A DNA stretch of 64,000 nt from Antedon mediterranea (GCF_964355755.1 NC_092679.1:2790001-2854000); one strand, 5' to 3'; counted from the stretch's first letter, positions 48,210 through 60,137 are shown. Notes: a model not told the origin generated them from the letters alone. A program made the numbers and translations.

Positions 48210-50424
48210 TAATAATTGTATATATTGTTTTTTTAAGTAAATGCAGTTTTGTGTATAAAAAACTATTGCAAAGTTTTAGAACAAATATATTTTATTATAT
48301 TTTCTGTTGTGATTGCTAAAGGCTTTCAAATATTTAAAAATAAACATAAATGAGTTTTCCTCTGCCAAGAGACTTCCTTTTAAAATAAGGTTTTGAGAAT
48401 GTCTTTCATTTAATAACCGTTAACATGATGATAATGAAGCTGTGTGGTGTACAAATTAAAAAATACAGTACATTATTATGTAAATATAACAATTATTGAA
48501 TTAAAATTTATTTTTATGTAACAAAAAAACGATTCCACTTGCAGTGGACAATATTTACTGCATTGTATTAGTGGGATACCAGATTTTTGGTAGAACAACA
48601 CCTGAAATTGCTTCTAAATTTCAGACGATACCTTTATTTCGGATTCTTGTGATTTAATGTTGGTATTTTGGACACACCAAATTAAGTCACTAGTTTGTTT
48701 ATTTTTAAGACTTGGTATATGTACGTAATTGCGCCGTGGTTGTAACCCGCCATTTACTTGGCATATCTGAACATGTTCTATGTCACATAACACCTAAATA
48801 AATTTCTGTTATATGATTGGCCGTCTGTCGACCAAATAGTGTGCAATAGTACGCACTATTTAACGATCATTAAATAGTACCTTTTTTCTCTATTAATTGA
48901 CCATTGTTTACCACCTTAAACAGTAAGAAAACTCTATTCCAATGTGTTCCCACCTTTTTACCTAATACTTTACAGTAAAACCCTTATTAAGAAGACACCA
49001 AAGTGTCCCATTAATTAGAGTTCCCTGACTAAAGCGTTGGCCGTAGTGTTAAAACCAAAATTGCCTTTATTTTATTACTCTGGAAAGTGTCGGCATAGTA
49101 GAGTGTCATCTTAATAGTCTTAGTAGGCGTGGCTCCTTAATAGGGATGTTGCCAATAATAGGGTGTCTCAAAAGGCGCTGTTCTACTTAGTTGTTACTAC
49201 AACATCATATTATATTAATTTGTTTTACTGTAGAAGAGTATGAGGCAATTATTGCAATGTGTACAGTGTGTATTATTACACAATAATAGCATAAAGGTTG
49301 AAGAGTGGACAGAAAGTAGTTACTGCAGTAACTGCAATAAAATAAAGTTTGCATGGTCCCTTATTTAATTTTAATAATTCAAAGCAAGTTTCCTTTTATT
49401 TTCAGTAAAAACTCCTTGAAATTTTATTTCCAAATACACTGTGTGTGAAAAGCTGTTTAGGTTTTTAGTTGATAATTGCCTCTTCCGTCTCTTTCTATTA
49501 AGTTTTAGAGTTTTGTACAGTATTTATAATATACTGTAGTAATGTTTTATTTTTGTAAAAATAATTGAAGTAATAATAAATAATTCTAGGTGCAATTTAA
49601 TCTTCCTAATAATTCAATTTCAATTTACAGTAATGTTGCTTGATTTACAATGTTATTTTCCTATACAAATTACTGAAACAGTTGAACCTATATTCAGGAC
49701 CAAAACGGTTTCCATGACAAGGTGTCTTCTTTGAGGTTGACCACCTTGTTTTGTTATTAAGATAATAGGGATCCATATGTATTGACCTTATAGTAAAATA
49801 ATACCTATGAATTTACTAATTTCTTTCAAACATTACTATTACAGGACTGCTAGGCTGTACAGTAAGACAGCAACCAAATTTATTTCATTTATACATTCAC
49901 AAAATGTTATCAATTTGTTTAAAGCTGTCACCATAGGGTGGTCCTTTAATATAGGAGTGTTACTAGGAATGGTAAAATATTGCTTGTAGACTAGCAGAAA
50001 TGGTCACTTAACAGAGTACTACTGTACTGTATAATATGTTATAATCCACTCTTTCAGAACAAAGTGTAATATTGAATGTTATGCAATTTTTAATGTTTAA
50101 ATCCCCTTAATTCTGTTGACCTGAATCCACCTTGATGTTATATACCCTTAATATTTTAAAAGAATTACATTTTATTTCATTTGCTTAGGTCTACATGAAT
50201 ATTAAATTAAGGCGTCTGTAATTATTATCTCATTGATATAAATGCATTGTGTAATAAACTATGAAATTAATTTATTTGTACAGTTCTAAATTATTTTGTA
50301 ATAAAACTTTTAGAGTAGTTAAAAAAATGACAGTAAAAATCAAAACACATCAAATTCATACTCTCTGTAGACTTGCCCAAAGTCCACCAGTTTTGATTTT
50401 TGTCTAGAGAGAGCTCAGGTATTA

Positions 50425-50588
50425 TACATATGAAATGCCATATGTGGTAAAATATTATAATATTTTTTTACCAATATTAAGTTGAAATTCAGTCTAAAAC
50501 CAAGTATTATACATATGAAATGCCATATGTGGTAAAATATTATAATATTTTTTTACCAATATTAAGTTGAAATTCAGTCTAAAACCTA
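50425..50588. repeat. Family-H repeat, two 82-bp tandem copies
   Basis: TATTATACATATGAAATGCC through TTCAGTCTAAAACC occurs twice with almost no differences, implying a recent duplication. Confidence 0.93.
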
Positions 50589-50738
50589 TTAACCTTTCGG
50601 CAATTAAAAGAGTCAGTTGCGACATTGAAAGTCGCTAGTGTAACTACTGTAGTAAACAACATAAAGTAAAGCGCAAACAGACAGACTGTACTTCATTAAT
50701 TTATTCAAAATAAAAGTATAATCAAGCTACAATCTCAT

Positions 50739-53700
50739 TCAAGAAAAAAACTGTTTAAATATTTCAGATGCTTGAGTTTCTTCGTAATTCTTTACTACAA
50801 AATTAGAACCATTGTTTGCACCTGCTATCATGGCAGAAAGATCTGAAACAAAACAAATTGTTGTTAAAAAAAACTCTGATAAAATATAGAGGGGGCTATA
50901 AAGGTTATTGCATATACCATGTTTGTATATAATATTTTACTCTTTCAAAAGACCTAATATTGTCGTCATAGTCTAGCTTACGTTTTCCACTTTCAGGTCT
51001 GAAAAGGCACAAAATCTTTTTGTTGAGTGCAACTGCTCGGCCAATCTCATATCCTACGCCAAGGGAAGGCTGCGTCACCTCGGCAACAATAGCTGCAAAA
51101 TGTAAATAATTCAAACATTAAATTTGTTTTATTCTTGTACTGTTTTAGTAGGGATAACGATGCAAAATTAAATTTTGTTATTTTTAAACCAATTTAAATA
51201 TTATATGTTAGTATTTTGTTTCAATATTCCAATAAAGAAAGAATTACGAAAATCTGACTTGTAGTTTTCGAAATATAGGGTCTAAAACATCGCCGAAAAT
51301 GATCGTTTTTGGCCACGAACGTTGTAAACAAATTGCGCCCTCAGTCGACAATTGTATGAACCACACCGTTTTTCGCTAAAATAATTACATATAATTACGT
51401 TTTATAGTAATTTATTTTATATATCAACATTGGAAATATCAATAAAATATATTATTAAATGTTTACAAAATATATAAAGTTGTTTATTTAACGGAATTCG
51501 TACAAATTCATTGCTCTAAATTTGTGTAGTAACGATCAGTACAGACAGACCATGTGACTTCGCAGTACACGCGAGAGAAAACATTCCGCTGTGGGTGATT
51601 CGCGTCCACCAATCAAATAGCCAGAATCCAAAATCATTCAACCGTGAGCTCTGCCGATCGCGGGAAATCTCAGCTTTGATTGGATTACGATGACATCATA
51701 TCACAAAATGGTGGTTTTGTAGTTGAGCCTCACATAATTTTCACAATTTTATTTCAAAAATGAAATAAATAGACCTTCTTTATGGTATGTCTGATTTTTC
51801 TCTAAAAGATTTGAATAATAAAGGCTTCATATCGAGAAAAAACCGTTTTTTTGGCACTTATAATAAATATTTCTCAGAGAAAAAAGCACATGGCATGTAG
51901 AACTATATTATCTTGGCGTAGGAAGACAAACAAATCCCAGGTCATGAGAGGCTCAACTACAAAAACAAGGTTGAATAGGCAGTCGAGCAGCAAAGTGCTC
52001 ATTTAACCGTTAAAACGCTGTTTTTTAACTGCGCAGGTCACTGAGCATCGCCAAGTTATAGTGACTTCCGGTTCGCTTTTCACTTCGCGGCAAGCATTTT
52101 GCATGGGAATACCCTTACAAATCTGCTGCAATTTCCACCATCCGGGTTAAATTATATCTTTCTATATTTGGAAATTGTTACTCCTAATATGGAAGATTAT
52201 TCCCGCCACAAAATTTTGGTATAAATAGCCCAGGAAATGACGACAGAGCTTATTGAAGAAAAAAGTGCAGATGGAGGTGTTCGTTGAGGTAGGCTACATG
52301 ATTTATTTGTTTGGTTTCGTAGGGAATCCGGCACTTTTCTCATCAGCACGGAACCTTTATAAAAACTTAGTGGTTGGTTATTAGGTTATTAATCTATCTT
52401 TTCTGAAAGTTTAAGCTTGGTTCAGCTTGTGGGACGGATTCAATATCCGTTCAAAGCTGGGGATATATTCTAAGCAGACTCCATCTTGGATTCGTATGTT
52501 TAGTACAGGCCGTGTGGTTGAGTAATTTCAATCCTTCAAAATCACTATGTGCAATCCGTTTTTAAACCAATTAATATACCAAAATATGTTATTAGTAGCT
52601 TTATTATTTTGGATTTGGTGCTAGTTTGGTAAATATTGCAATATAATTGTAGATTATTTGGTTGTAAAAAAATGTACCCAACTTGTAGTATTATCTAGGC
52701 CTAGGCTAGGCCTAGCCCATTTGACGGAAACCCAGTGCTATTTGTTGGCGGATAGAGAGGGCCGCAGGCTAGTTTTTAGTGGCATATCGCCGACTTATTA
52801 TAATCAATGTGAAGCCATATTATTATTATGTTTAAAATGTTGAATCTATATCCACTGGATTATGGATATATATCGTCGGATATTTAAAGAAAGGCCTAGT
52901 TTAATTTAGGACTATATTACGGGAAATTCTTTGCCAAAGAAAAGAAAATACGTTGTGGCTGTTGGAGGTTTGTAAATATATGACAATAATGTAGCCTAGG
53001 CTAGGAAGGACTGTATGTAGGTAGGAATGAGGTAATTTGGATGGTCGTACATATGATATTTATATATACAGTATTGTGTATAGTAGTGATCATGGCGACA
53101 AAATTTAGGATGACTAAAGTCGACATTAAAATTATTTAACTATGAATAGCTCATTATTGGTGTTTTTTTTTTCTTTCAGGTTTCTAAGAATAAACTATCC
53201 GACTTGTGATTCATCTTGTGCTGCAAAAACAATCCTATTTTGATATTTGTAAATTGATGTACGTAACAGATGTCTTTAAAAATAAAAAAAAAATAAAAAT
53301 TTTTATTATCGCGATGATTAAACTCAAATATTGACATATAACTTGATATTTTAGCCTGAGCAAGATAGTTTGATAGGCATATTTTACTTCGATGTAAATA
53401 AGATATTACATGTTATACTGTATGTAAAATACTTTTTTGTAAATAAAATTATTTAATGGTGGTTAATTTATTAACTTGTTAATTTGTTTGTTAGTTATGA
53501 TGTTATACTATTAATTATTTAGTTATTTAGTAACCAAATAATAATAATATTTACTTCTTCTTGGATAAAGTTAAAGCAAAATAAGCAATAATAAAAATTA
53601 AATATTTATTTTGCCATAAAGAAAGCAAAAACTAAACATACAGTACTATATGTACAGTAATACCATGGACCTATAGGTCCATGGTAATACATACTGTAGT

Positions 53701-55458
53701 ATTGAGCACCAGTAGCAGAGACGTCTGGACAATCGAATATAATCGTTATCAGCTGTCTGGGTACCCAAGGCTAGTGCTAGAAAATGGCGAAAATTCGTGT
53801 ATTCATTCGCCGTCAGCGAAATGAATCCGGCACTTTTCTCATCAGAAGCAAATCAACAAATCCTTTTATCAGTTTGTTTTGATATATAATCTGGATAATA
53901 TATATTAAAATGGCCTTGGTTCAAGCATGTTTAACAGGTAAAATCAGATTTTTTCCTACCTAGGCCCCTTAGCACTGCGGTACCCTACGCCGTGTGGGGG
54001 AACCGATCTCGGCAGTATTTCTTAAGTAGCCTATCTTTCGTAAAATCCTTAGTTGAATTTTATTAATATAAATTTAATTGTATGAATATGCTATTTAAAT
54101 GTTATTGAAATTTTTTTTTGCTGCATTTTGTAATTCCGCACTACTTGCTTTATCGCGATTCCAAGATGGCGGCAATTCAAATTTTGATTTGGTAATAATT
54201 CGCGAGGTCAACCACTTTGCTGCCCGACTGTAGGGTTAGGTCACTGGACCGTTCGAAGGTTTTTGAGTAAACAATCTACCGCGTATGGTCGTACGCGCTA
54301 GACAGTAAGATATTTTAACCACATTTTTTACATGTTTGGTTGAATGTAATGAAGATAAAAAATAGTTGATCTTATGGAATGATATGTAAATAAATAAATA
54401 CTCAAAAGAATTATGTTTACAGTTCAATTATTTTCAGAATAATACTACATAAAAATGTGTTTACCAATGGACAAATAATCGCGTCAATGACATAGCGCGC
54501 ATGGTAACGTACGCGAAGTTGAATCGTGGCAATAACAATGGAGTCAACTCTCGGTAACCCTAGTTTTAGTGTTAGAGGTGCAATAGTGTTTGGTGGTCCA
54601 ATAGTGCTTGGTGGTGCATTAGTGCTTGGTGGTGCAATAGTGCTTGGTGGTGCAATAGTGCTTGGTGGTGCAATAGTGCTTGGTGGTGCATTAGTGCTTG
54701 GTGGTGCATTAGTGCTTGGTGGTGCAATAGTGTTTGGTGGTGCATTAGTGCTTGGTGGTGCATTAGTGCTTGGTGGTGCAATAGTGTTTGGTGGTGCATT
54801 AGTGCTTGGTGGTGCATTAGTGCTTGGTGGTGCAATAGTGCTTGGTGGTGCATTAGTGCTTGGTGGTGCATTAGTGCTTGGTGGTGCATTAGTGCTTGGT
54901 GGTGCAATAGTGCTTGGTGGTGCAATAGTGTTTGGTGGTGCATTAGTGCTTAGTGGTGCAATAGTGCTTGGCAGTGCAATATAGTGCTTGGCGGTGCAAT
55001 GGTGCTTGGTGGTGCATTAGTGCTTGGTGGTGCAAAAGTGTTTGGAGGTGCAATAGTGTTTGGTGGACGCAGGCAGTCAATACTTGTTCTTGTTATCTCT
55101 TTATACTTTTTCTTCAAAACTTACCATCGCTTGATATCAACCAATCCATATCCCTGTCATGTATTCCTTTATCATCTAATTTTTCTATAATAAATAATTA
55201 ATATAAATTTGTATTTAAAAGAGTATGATGATATTCTGAGTATGTATGGGCTTAATTTAATAATATATGTAATCAGATTGATGTAATTGTTGAACAATGT
55301 TTCTAACCTTTTTCGAAGAGGTCTTTATCAGCAATGTGTTCAGTGAGAACTTCCCCATACTGCCTCAGGTTATTAATAAGTCTCTCATACAAGTCACGGT
55401 CATCTCTTCCTCCTCGAATGCTTCCACAGAAATAGATTTTCCTTGTCATTCTGATCAT
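50739..55458 (-). CDS. DNPH1: 2'-deoxynucleoside 5'-phosphate N-hydrolase 1 (RCL)
   Basis: Four exons: 55458-55308, 55175-55125, 51092-50982, 50842-50739, giving 138 residues (human 174, with extra N- and C-terminal tails). The enzyme cleaves the N-glycosidic bond of 2'-deoxynucleoside 5'-monophosphates and helps clear modified nucleotides such as hydroxymethyl-dUMP. Visible: the nucleotide-binding start [24 protein letters not shown], the [19 protein letters not shown] block, the catalytic [16 protein letters not shown] segment with its Glu, [13 protein letters not shown], and [11 protein letters not shown]. Exon 2 is only 51 nt and phase 1-1, so skipping it would keep frame but remove IHDRDMDW. 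Intron 2 is 4 kb and houses a candidate transposon and a minisatellite. The start could also be the second Met (55449). Confidence 0.93.
51716..51964. mobile_element. Inverted-repeat element in DNPH1 intron 2
   Basis: Ends TTTTGTAGTTGAGCCTCACA and, inverted, TGAGAGGCTCAACTACAAAA: 20 of 21 bases match. The length is about 250 bp. It is followed within 16 bp by the larger candidate element. Confidence 0.7.
51980..54230. mobile_element. Candidate 2.25-kb DNA transposon in DNPH1 intron 2
   Basis: Terminal repeats CAGTCGAGCAGCAAAGTG (left) and the inverse of CACTTTGCTGCCCGACTG (right) match at 17 of 18 bases and are flanked by TAGG on both sides (51976-51979 and 54231-54234). The phrase GAATCCGGCACTTTTCTCAT occurs twice inside (about 52324 and 53824). 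I found no transposase-like ORF; the longest inner frames are short. Superfamily is not assigned. Confidence 0.5.
53661..53686. repeat. Perfect 26-bp palindrome
   Basis: TACCATGGACCTATAGGTCC followed by ATGGTA is self-complementary. Weaker pairing continues outward (CAGTACTATATGTACAGTA against ACTGTAGTATTG), inside the candidate transposon. Confidence 0.9.
54567..55065. repeat. 18-bp minisatellite open on both strands
   Basis: About 27 units of GGTGGTGCAATAGTGCTT with A/T and C/T changes (CATTAG/CAATAG, GTTT/GCTT). The plus strand reads Gly-Gly-Ala-(Ile/Leu)-Val-Leu, and the minus strand reads His-His-Gln-(Ala/Thr)-Leu-(Met/Leu), both over 120 codons. It lies in DNPH1 intron 2, about 60 bp from the 51-nt exon 2. 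I do not call it a gene. Confidence 0.95.
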
Positions 55459-55862
55459 GGAAGGAGGCCCTCTAACTGCTGAATGAAAAATGAATGAAAT
55501 AAAATATCTTTTATTTTTAGTACACCCTACTACTATCTAGCCTAGGCCTAGTATAATATAAGTATACCACCTCCTCGGCGGCTCTTCTACCTAACTCTAC
55601 CTCTGACAATTGGTAAATAGTAATTATAGTTTAAGATTAAACTAGTCTTAATTCTGGAATCTTTATTCTTTATTTAATCGATTACTTAAACTTTTAAACA
55701 ACACAAAATGCATATTAAACATACCTTTTCTCAATACAGTAAATGTGATCACAAATTCCGCGCGAAAATGTAACGCTTGAACAAACAGAAACAATTTTTG
55801 CTGCCCTCTACCGCCATTACATACACGCGAGACGAGTAACAAAGGTCATACGCTAGTTTAAA
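55459..55862. promoter_or_regulatory. Shared DNPH1/MAD2L1BP upstream region
   Basis: 404 bp between divergent start codons. An acceptor-like TTCATTCAG on the minus strand at about 55480 suggests that the DNPH1 first coding exon is preceded by a noncoding exon. No TATA box was recognised. Confidence 0.5.
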
Positions 55863-57507
55863 ATGGCAAAAGCGGGATTTCAAAGTAGTCAAGAAATGTT
55901 GATTGATAAAACATGTTTTGTCAAATTTTCCGGCCATGTTGCCCCTTACATTAGGGCAACGTTAGTTAAGGAGGTAATGAAGTATCTTTTGTACCATTGT
56001 CATCAAATACAAATGCCATTTGAACAAATAAAATACGACTTGGAGTCACCCAAAAAGGTAGGTTCAGCAGCATCATCCCGCTAACAATACGCGTAGTAAG
56101 AAAGCGGATACTCCGGCGGTAGGCGCAATCCTCAGTAGGCCTAGCTAGTCTAGGAGGCTAGTTGAACTACGTATATAAAAAGCCTAGGCTAAATTAGATT
56201 TTCAACAAAGTTTTCACTAAAACTAAGGCTAATGTAGGCCTAGCTAGGTGTACTACTAGAGACTAGAGTCTAGGCCTACCTAGGTCTATTATTAAACATA
56301 GGAAGAAATATTTCCTCTCTCTAGGCCTAGGCCTAGCCTTCTAGTACTAGTAGGCTAGGCCTATTCTTAGTATTGTTTTCTTTTATGAGTGGGGTTGATG
56401 GTGTACAGAAAATTAAACAAAAGATAATGACACATTTTGAAGTTAAATTAGACATGGCCTTGTCCTGCCTAGTCCTACCTAGGTGCCTCAATAAAATAGC
56501 TCCTACTCCTAGGCTGTATTGTTAGTATTAGTCCTAGGTCTAGCTCTAGGCATATATTTATAGAATAGTAGTTCGAGCTTATTTATACTTTTAAATTAAG
56601 TTATGATATAGCCGGGCAAGTCCTACTCCTACTTGGCCAATACCAATAATATAAGAGAATAATAATACAGTGTACTACTGTACGAAGAAGTAGTAGCCCA
56701 AGATAGTACTACTACTGTACTTGTTCAAATTCTAAATAGTTAACACCTTTAAAAAAAAAACAATCACTATAATAAGAAAAGCACTCAGTCAGGTCTTTAG
56801 GAAATAGTAAAATTTAATTGTTAGGCCTGTCATTAAGTATTACTGTTAAAGCCTATTAAATAATTAGTAGGCTTGGCTAAGAATTTAATATAAATGTTTG
56901 GTGCAACAGTGCTGTTTTTTTCTATTTATTCAAGGATCCTAATTGCAAAAGACCTTTAATGGAAGTTAAGAATGCTAAAAAACTAGTTGCCAACCTTGAA
57001 GAAATATTTTCACACATCGACATGTTATTCTCAGTGGCTTGCGTTCAACGTTTTGCGATCATTTTTGGCGCAACGATTGTAAGCCCAAAAGAAGTGTACC
57101 ATATGACTATAGCGGACAACTCCGGTTCTACAGGCGATTCGTTACGGACTAAAACATGTGTACGTACGTTAATGAAAGAACTTATAACATCCGAGGCATT
57201 ACTGTCAGTTAAAAAAACATCGGGGAAAATTTCACCTCCTACGAAGATGTTCCTTCTCGTCTATGCGCATAGAAATTCGGGAATTGAATGGTTTGTGCCA
57301 ATTAATTTTACCGGGCCTAAACGAGGTGAGCAGTTTTGGATAAAGTTAGAACATGGAGGCGTTAATATAGAAGATGATGTACCTGCCAATATTGCAGATG
57401 ATCAAGATCATTTTGATAACGATGATTGGATTTGGTTTAAAGCACCTGTAGATGTTAAAGGATTTCTAGAGAAAGCAACAAATTCTTCCAACATCTTTCA
57501 GTTATGA
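55863..57507 (+). CDS. MAD2L1BP: MAD2L1-binding protein, p31comet
   Basis: Two exons, 55863-56057 and 56935-57507, giving 255 residues (human 274). p31comet has a HORMA-like fold, binds closed MAD2 and, with TRIP13, dismantles mitotic checkpoint complexes. Recognisable blocks: MPFEQIKYDL (human LPYEQLKH), a helix with LEEIFSHIDMLF, FGATIVSPKEVYHM (human LGGNALSPKEFYEL), HRNSGIEWFVP (human HRNCGEDWFRP), and the C-terminal DDWIWFKAPVDVKGF (human EDYIWFQAPVTFKGF). Exon 2 begins in frame after AAG and carries most of the domain. The ATG follows the divergent DNPH1 promoter directly. Human DNPH1 and MAD2L1BP share chromosome band 6p21.1, which fits the pairing here. Confidence 0.92.
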
Positions 57508-58479
57508 TGATGTCATAGTGATGTCATTAGTGCAATTAATATGTTTTTTTATTTTTATATGATAATATACTGTGAGTGTAATACTGTAATTACAATGCAA
57601 AAATTATCATTCAATTGTAAAACATAATAATTATATAATATACAGGCAAAAAAAAGCAAGCAGCGAAAAGAGTTACTATATTTTAAAAGTGATTTAAATT
57701 ATTTTTTATACAAGAAGAATATTTGAGATATGATACATCATGATTAGTGTTTAATTTTAACACAGTGTCCAGAAAGTAATATATTTTGGTGTTTTTTAAA
57801 AAACACCAAAACTGTACCTCTTTATAATATTTGTTGAAATCTGTAATAGATCATCCCAATTAATAATATTATATGTGATTGTATTCAAAATTTAAACTCG
57901 TTGTTTAGTACTGTACCACCATAGAAATATTATTTCTAACATCTTTGTTGGTACTCTATGGTACCGTGCCACGCGGTGCACATGGCATGGATGCAGTGTA
58001 TTTTTTTTTCCTTTTCAAAAACTTTTATTTTTTTTCATTTTGTCAAAAACATTACACTTTACAAAATGAAACAAAAAGGAAAACCAAAGACGTTTGAGGA
58101 CGTCACATTATCTCAATCGTCATTCTATCTTTTCTTATCTATTTAAATGTTTGATTATACCAAAATACTTCATCATAATCATTTCTTAGTTTAAAACAGG
58201 CTATTATAACACCTTGTGTCAATAATGATTACCAAGTTTTGCATTATCAACTATTATATAACATCTTGTCAATAATGATAACCAAGTTTTGCATTATCAA
58301 CTATTATATAATATCTTGTCAATAATGATAACCAAGTTTTGCATAATCAACTCCTATACCTTGATTTGTATACAAAGTCAAATCCTTTCCCCCATATCCA
58401 TATTTTTTGACCCAGGTTACAAAACAATATAAGAGAAATAAATTTTTCAAATTTACTAAGGCGTAATATTAAAGTTGCT
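57508..58479. other. MAD2L1BP downstream region
   Basis: 3' UTR and spacer. Contains a perfect palindrome at 57784-57811 and, at 58145-58440, a minus-strand fragment homologous to part of the neighbouring LINE (compare 59325-59560), including an internal threefold tandem of a TCTTGTCAATAATGATAACC phrase at about 58210-58345. Confidence 0.6.
57784..57811. repeat. Perfect 28-bp palindrome
   Basis: TTTTGGTGTTTTTT directly followed by AAAAAACACCAAAA, with no loop. It lies about 280 bp after the MAD2L1BP stop. Confidence 0.95.
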
Positions 58480-60137
58480 TGTGGGTGTATTTCATTTCAA
58501 TTGTTGTTATCTCTTTCTAATAATGGTTCCCATTTTTTAATATGGACATTATACTTATTTCTATTTTTTTGCGATATTATTCTCAACATTTTCTGTAAAG
58601 AATACCCATCTTTTAAAGTGAATGAAATTAAGAGGAATTTCATGAATCTTGCATTTATATATATCTCTTAGTAAGAAGTAAATTCATATTAACAAAAGTT
58701 GAATATTTATATTAAAAAATACCAAACCATATGTCTATATAATTTATTTTAATAGTGATGTCTAATTTCCTGAACCAATAAAACACATCATCCCACAATT
58801 TAGAAGTTTTCTCACAAGACCGTATTAGATGTTCTACTGTTTCTTTTTCCTTACTACAATTTTGTGCAATAACTCATTTGTAGGAAGAATTCTATGTATA
58901 AATCTGAATTGCAGGTACTGTACAGTATTTTGGTATCAAGAGTACATTCATAAGGCATCCTATAAATTAAACTCCAATTAACCTTAACAAGATCAGGCTC
59001 AGATTCATTACTCCATTTTCTACAGGCCTTTGGGGTTGTCTTAAATATATTATTGAGCAAATCATACACAAAGGCTGTTGTTTTTTTTTTAAATTCCATT
59101 AATTGTAATAAAACTGGCGATTCTCTTGTAGGGCTGGGATTAGCTATTAATTTGTCCCGGTAATTTTGAGAGATAACATTAATTAAACCAAAAAAAAAAA
59201 TGAAATTGCAATTTATAGCATAGGTATTTTTAAATTCAGTATATGTCATAAAGCGTTGGTTGTTCTGAAATATAATTTACACCTTTTAAGCTCCATGATC
59301 TATAAAATATAGTTTTCTTATTAATTTTAATGTTTTGATTATACCCTAATACCTCATCAGATGCATCATCACCATAATCATTTCTTAGTTTAAACCAGGC
59401 TATTAAAACGTCTTGTAAAAAGGAGTTACCAAGCTTTTCATAATTATAATTCCTATTCCCTGTTTTGGTTTACAAAGCCAGATCCATTCCCCACCGATGC
59501 TCAAAATTTGTTTCCTAAATAATTGTTTCCATTTTCCATTAGATGTTGTGTCAAGAAATCTTTTAACCCATGTTATTTTTAAGGCTTCATTAAATTTATA
59601 AATATTTGTCATTTTTAAACCTCCATTATCTTTATCGTTATACATAGTCTCTCTACTTACTCTATCAGGCTTTCCGTTCCAAATAAATTTAAATAAAGTT
59701 CGCTCCAATTTTTTCATAAATTCACTAGAAGGGATGGAAGGACAGAGAATAAATATGTTAATTGAGAAAGTGCCAGTGATTTGATAATTGCAACCTTACC
59801 TATTGGTGTTATATTTCTTTGGGACCAAATATTCAGAATTTTCTTTAGTTTTTCAAATTGAACCTCATAATTTAATTCAAAGAGTTTGCTTTTATCGAAA
59901 GATATGTTTATTCCCAGAAATTTAACAGGTCCTTTGGTCAATCTATAATCAGGAGTGAAGTTCTTAATTTTATTTTTCAGCCTACCAATATTTAAAAAGC
60001 TTGATTTTGCCTTATTTAATTTCAACCCGGAAATATCACCAAAGTTTTCTATAAGTTTAATTGCATTAGCTATGGATGTTTCAGTTCCATCCAAAATTAG
60101 AGTAGTATCATCCGCAAACTGGGTGATTTTTATTTAA
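58480..60137 (-). mobile_element. 5'-truncated LINE (L1/Tx1-like) with reverse transcriptase remnant
   Basis: The minus strand reads QFADDTTLIL at 60121-60095, the FADD catalytic motif of reverse transcriptase, then GDISGLKLNKAKS, KGPVKFLGINIS, FEKLKKILNIWSQRNITPIGK and AIIKSLALSQLTYLF. Next come LERTLFKFIWNGKPDRVSRE and the LINE C-terminal stretch (KACRKWSNE, WSLIYRMPYECTL, LWDDVFYWFRKLD). Frames shift at about 59715, 59400 and 58850, so it is dead. Sequence 5' of FADD is missing. Clade is inferred from general layout only. Confidence 0.88.

Larger units (their letters stand above)
47956..50738. other. Convergent MOK/DNPH1 region
   Basis: Tail-to-tail spacer of 2.8 kb. It contains the MOK 3' UTR with a family-A MITE, a copy of the hairpin-associated repeat at about 48788-48885, the ATAGGGGTGTC-type dispersed repeat at 48970-49180, and the doubled family-H repeat. 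A minus-strand AATAAA (TTTATT 50700-50705) lies 34 nt past the DNPH1 stop. Confidence 0.5.

Noticed and set aside
54526-54984. 152-codon GGAIVL repeat protein and a 123-codon MHHQAL protein on the other strand
   Set aside because: Both come from an 18-bp minisatellite whose period forces open frames. It lies inside DNPH1 intron 2, and no conserved sequence flanks it.
51100-55120. Missing DNPH1 exon inside the candidate transposon region
   Set aside because: The IHDRDMDW exon was found instead at 55125-55175, on the far side of the minisatellite. No second copy was seen in the intron.
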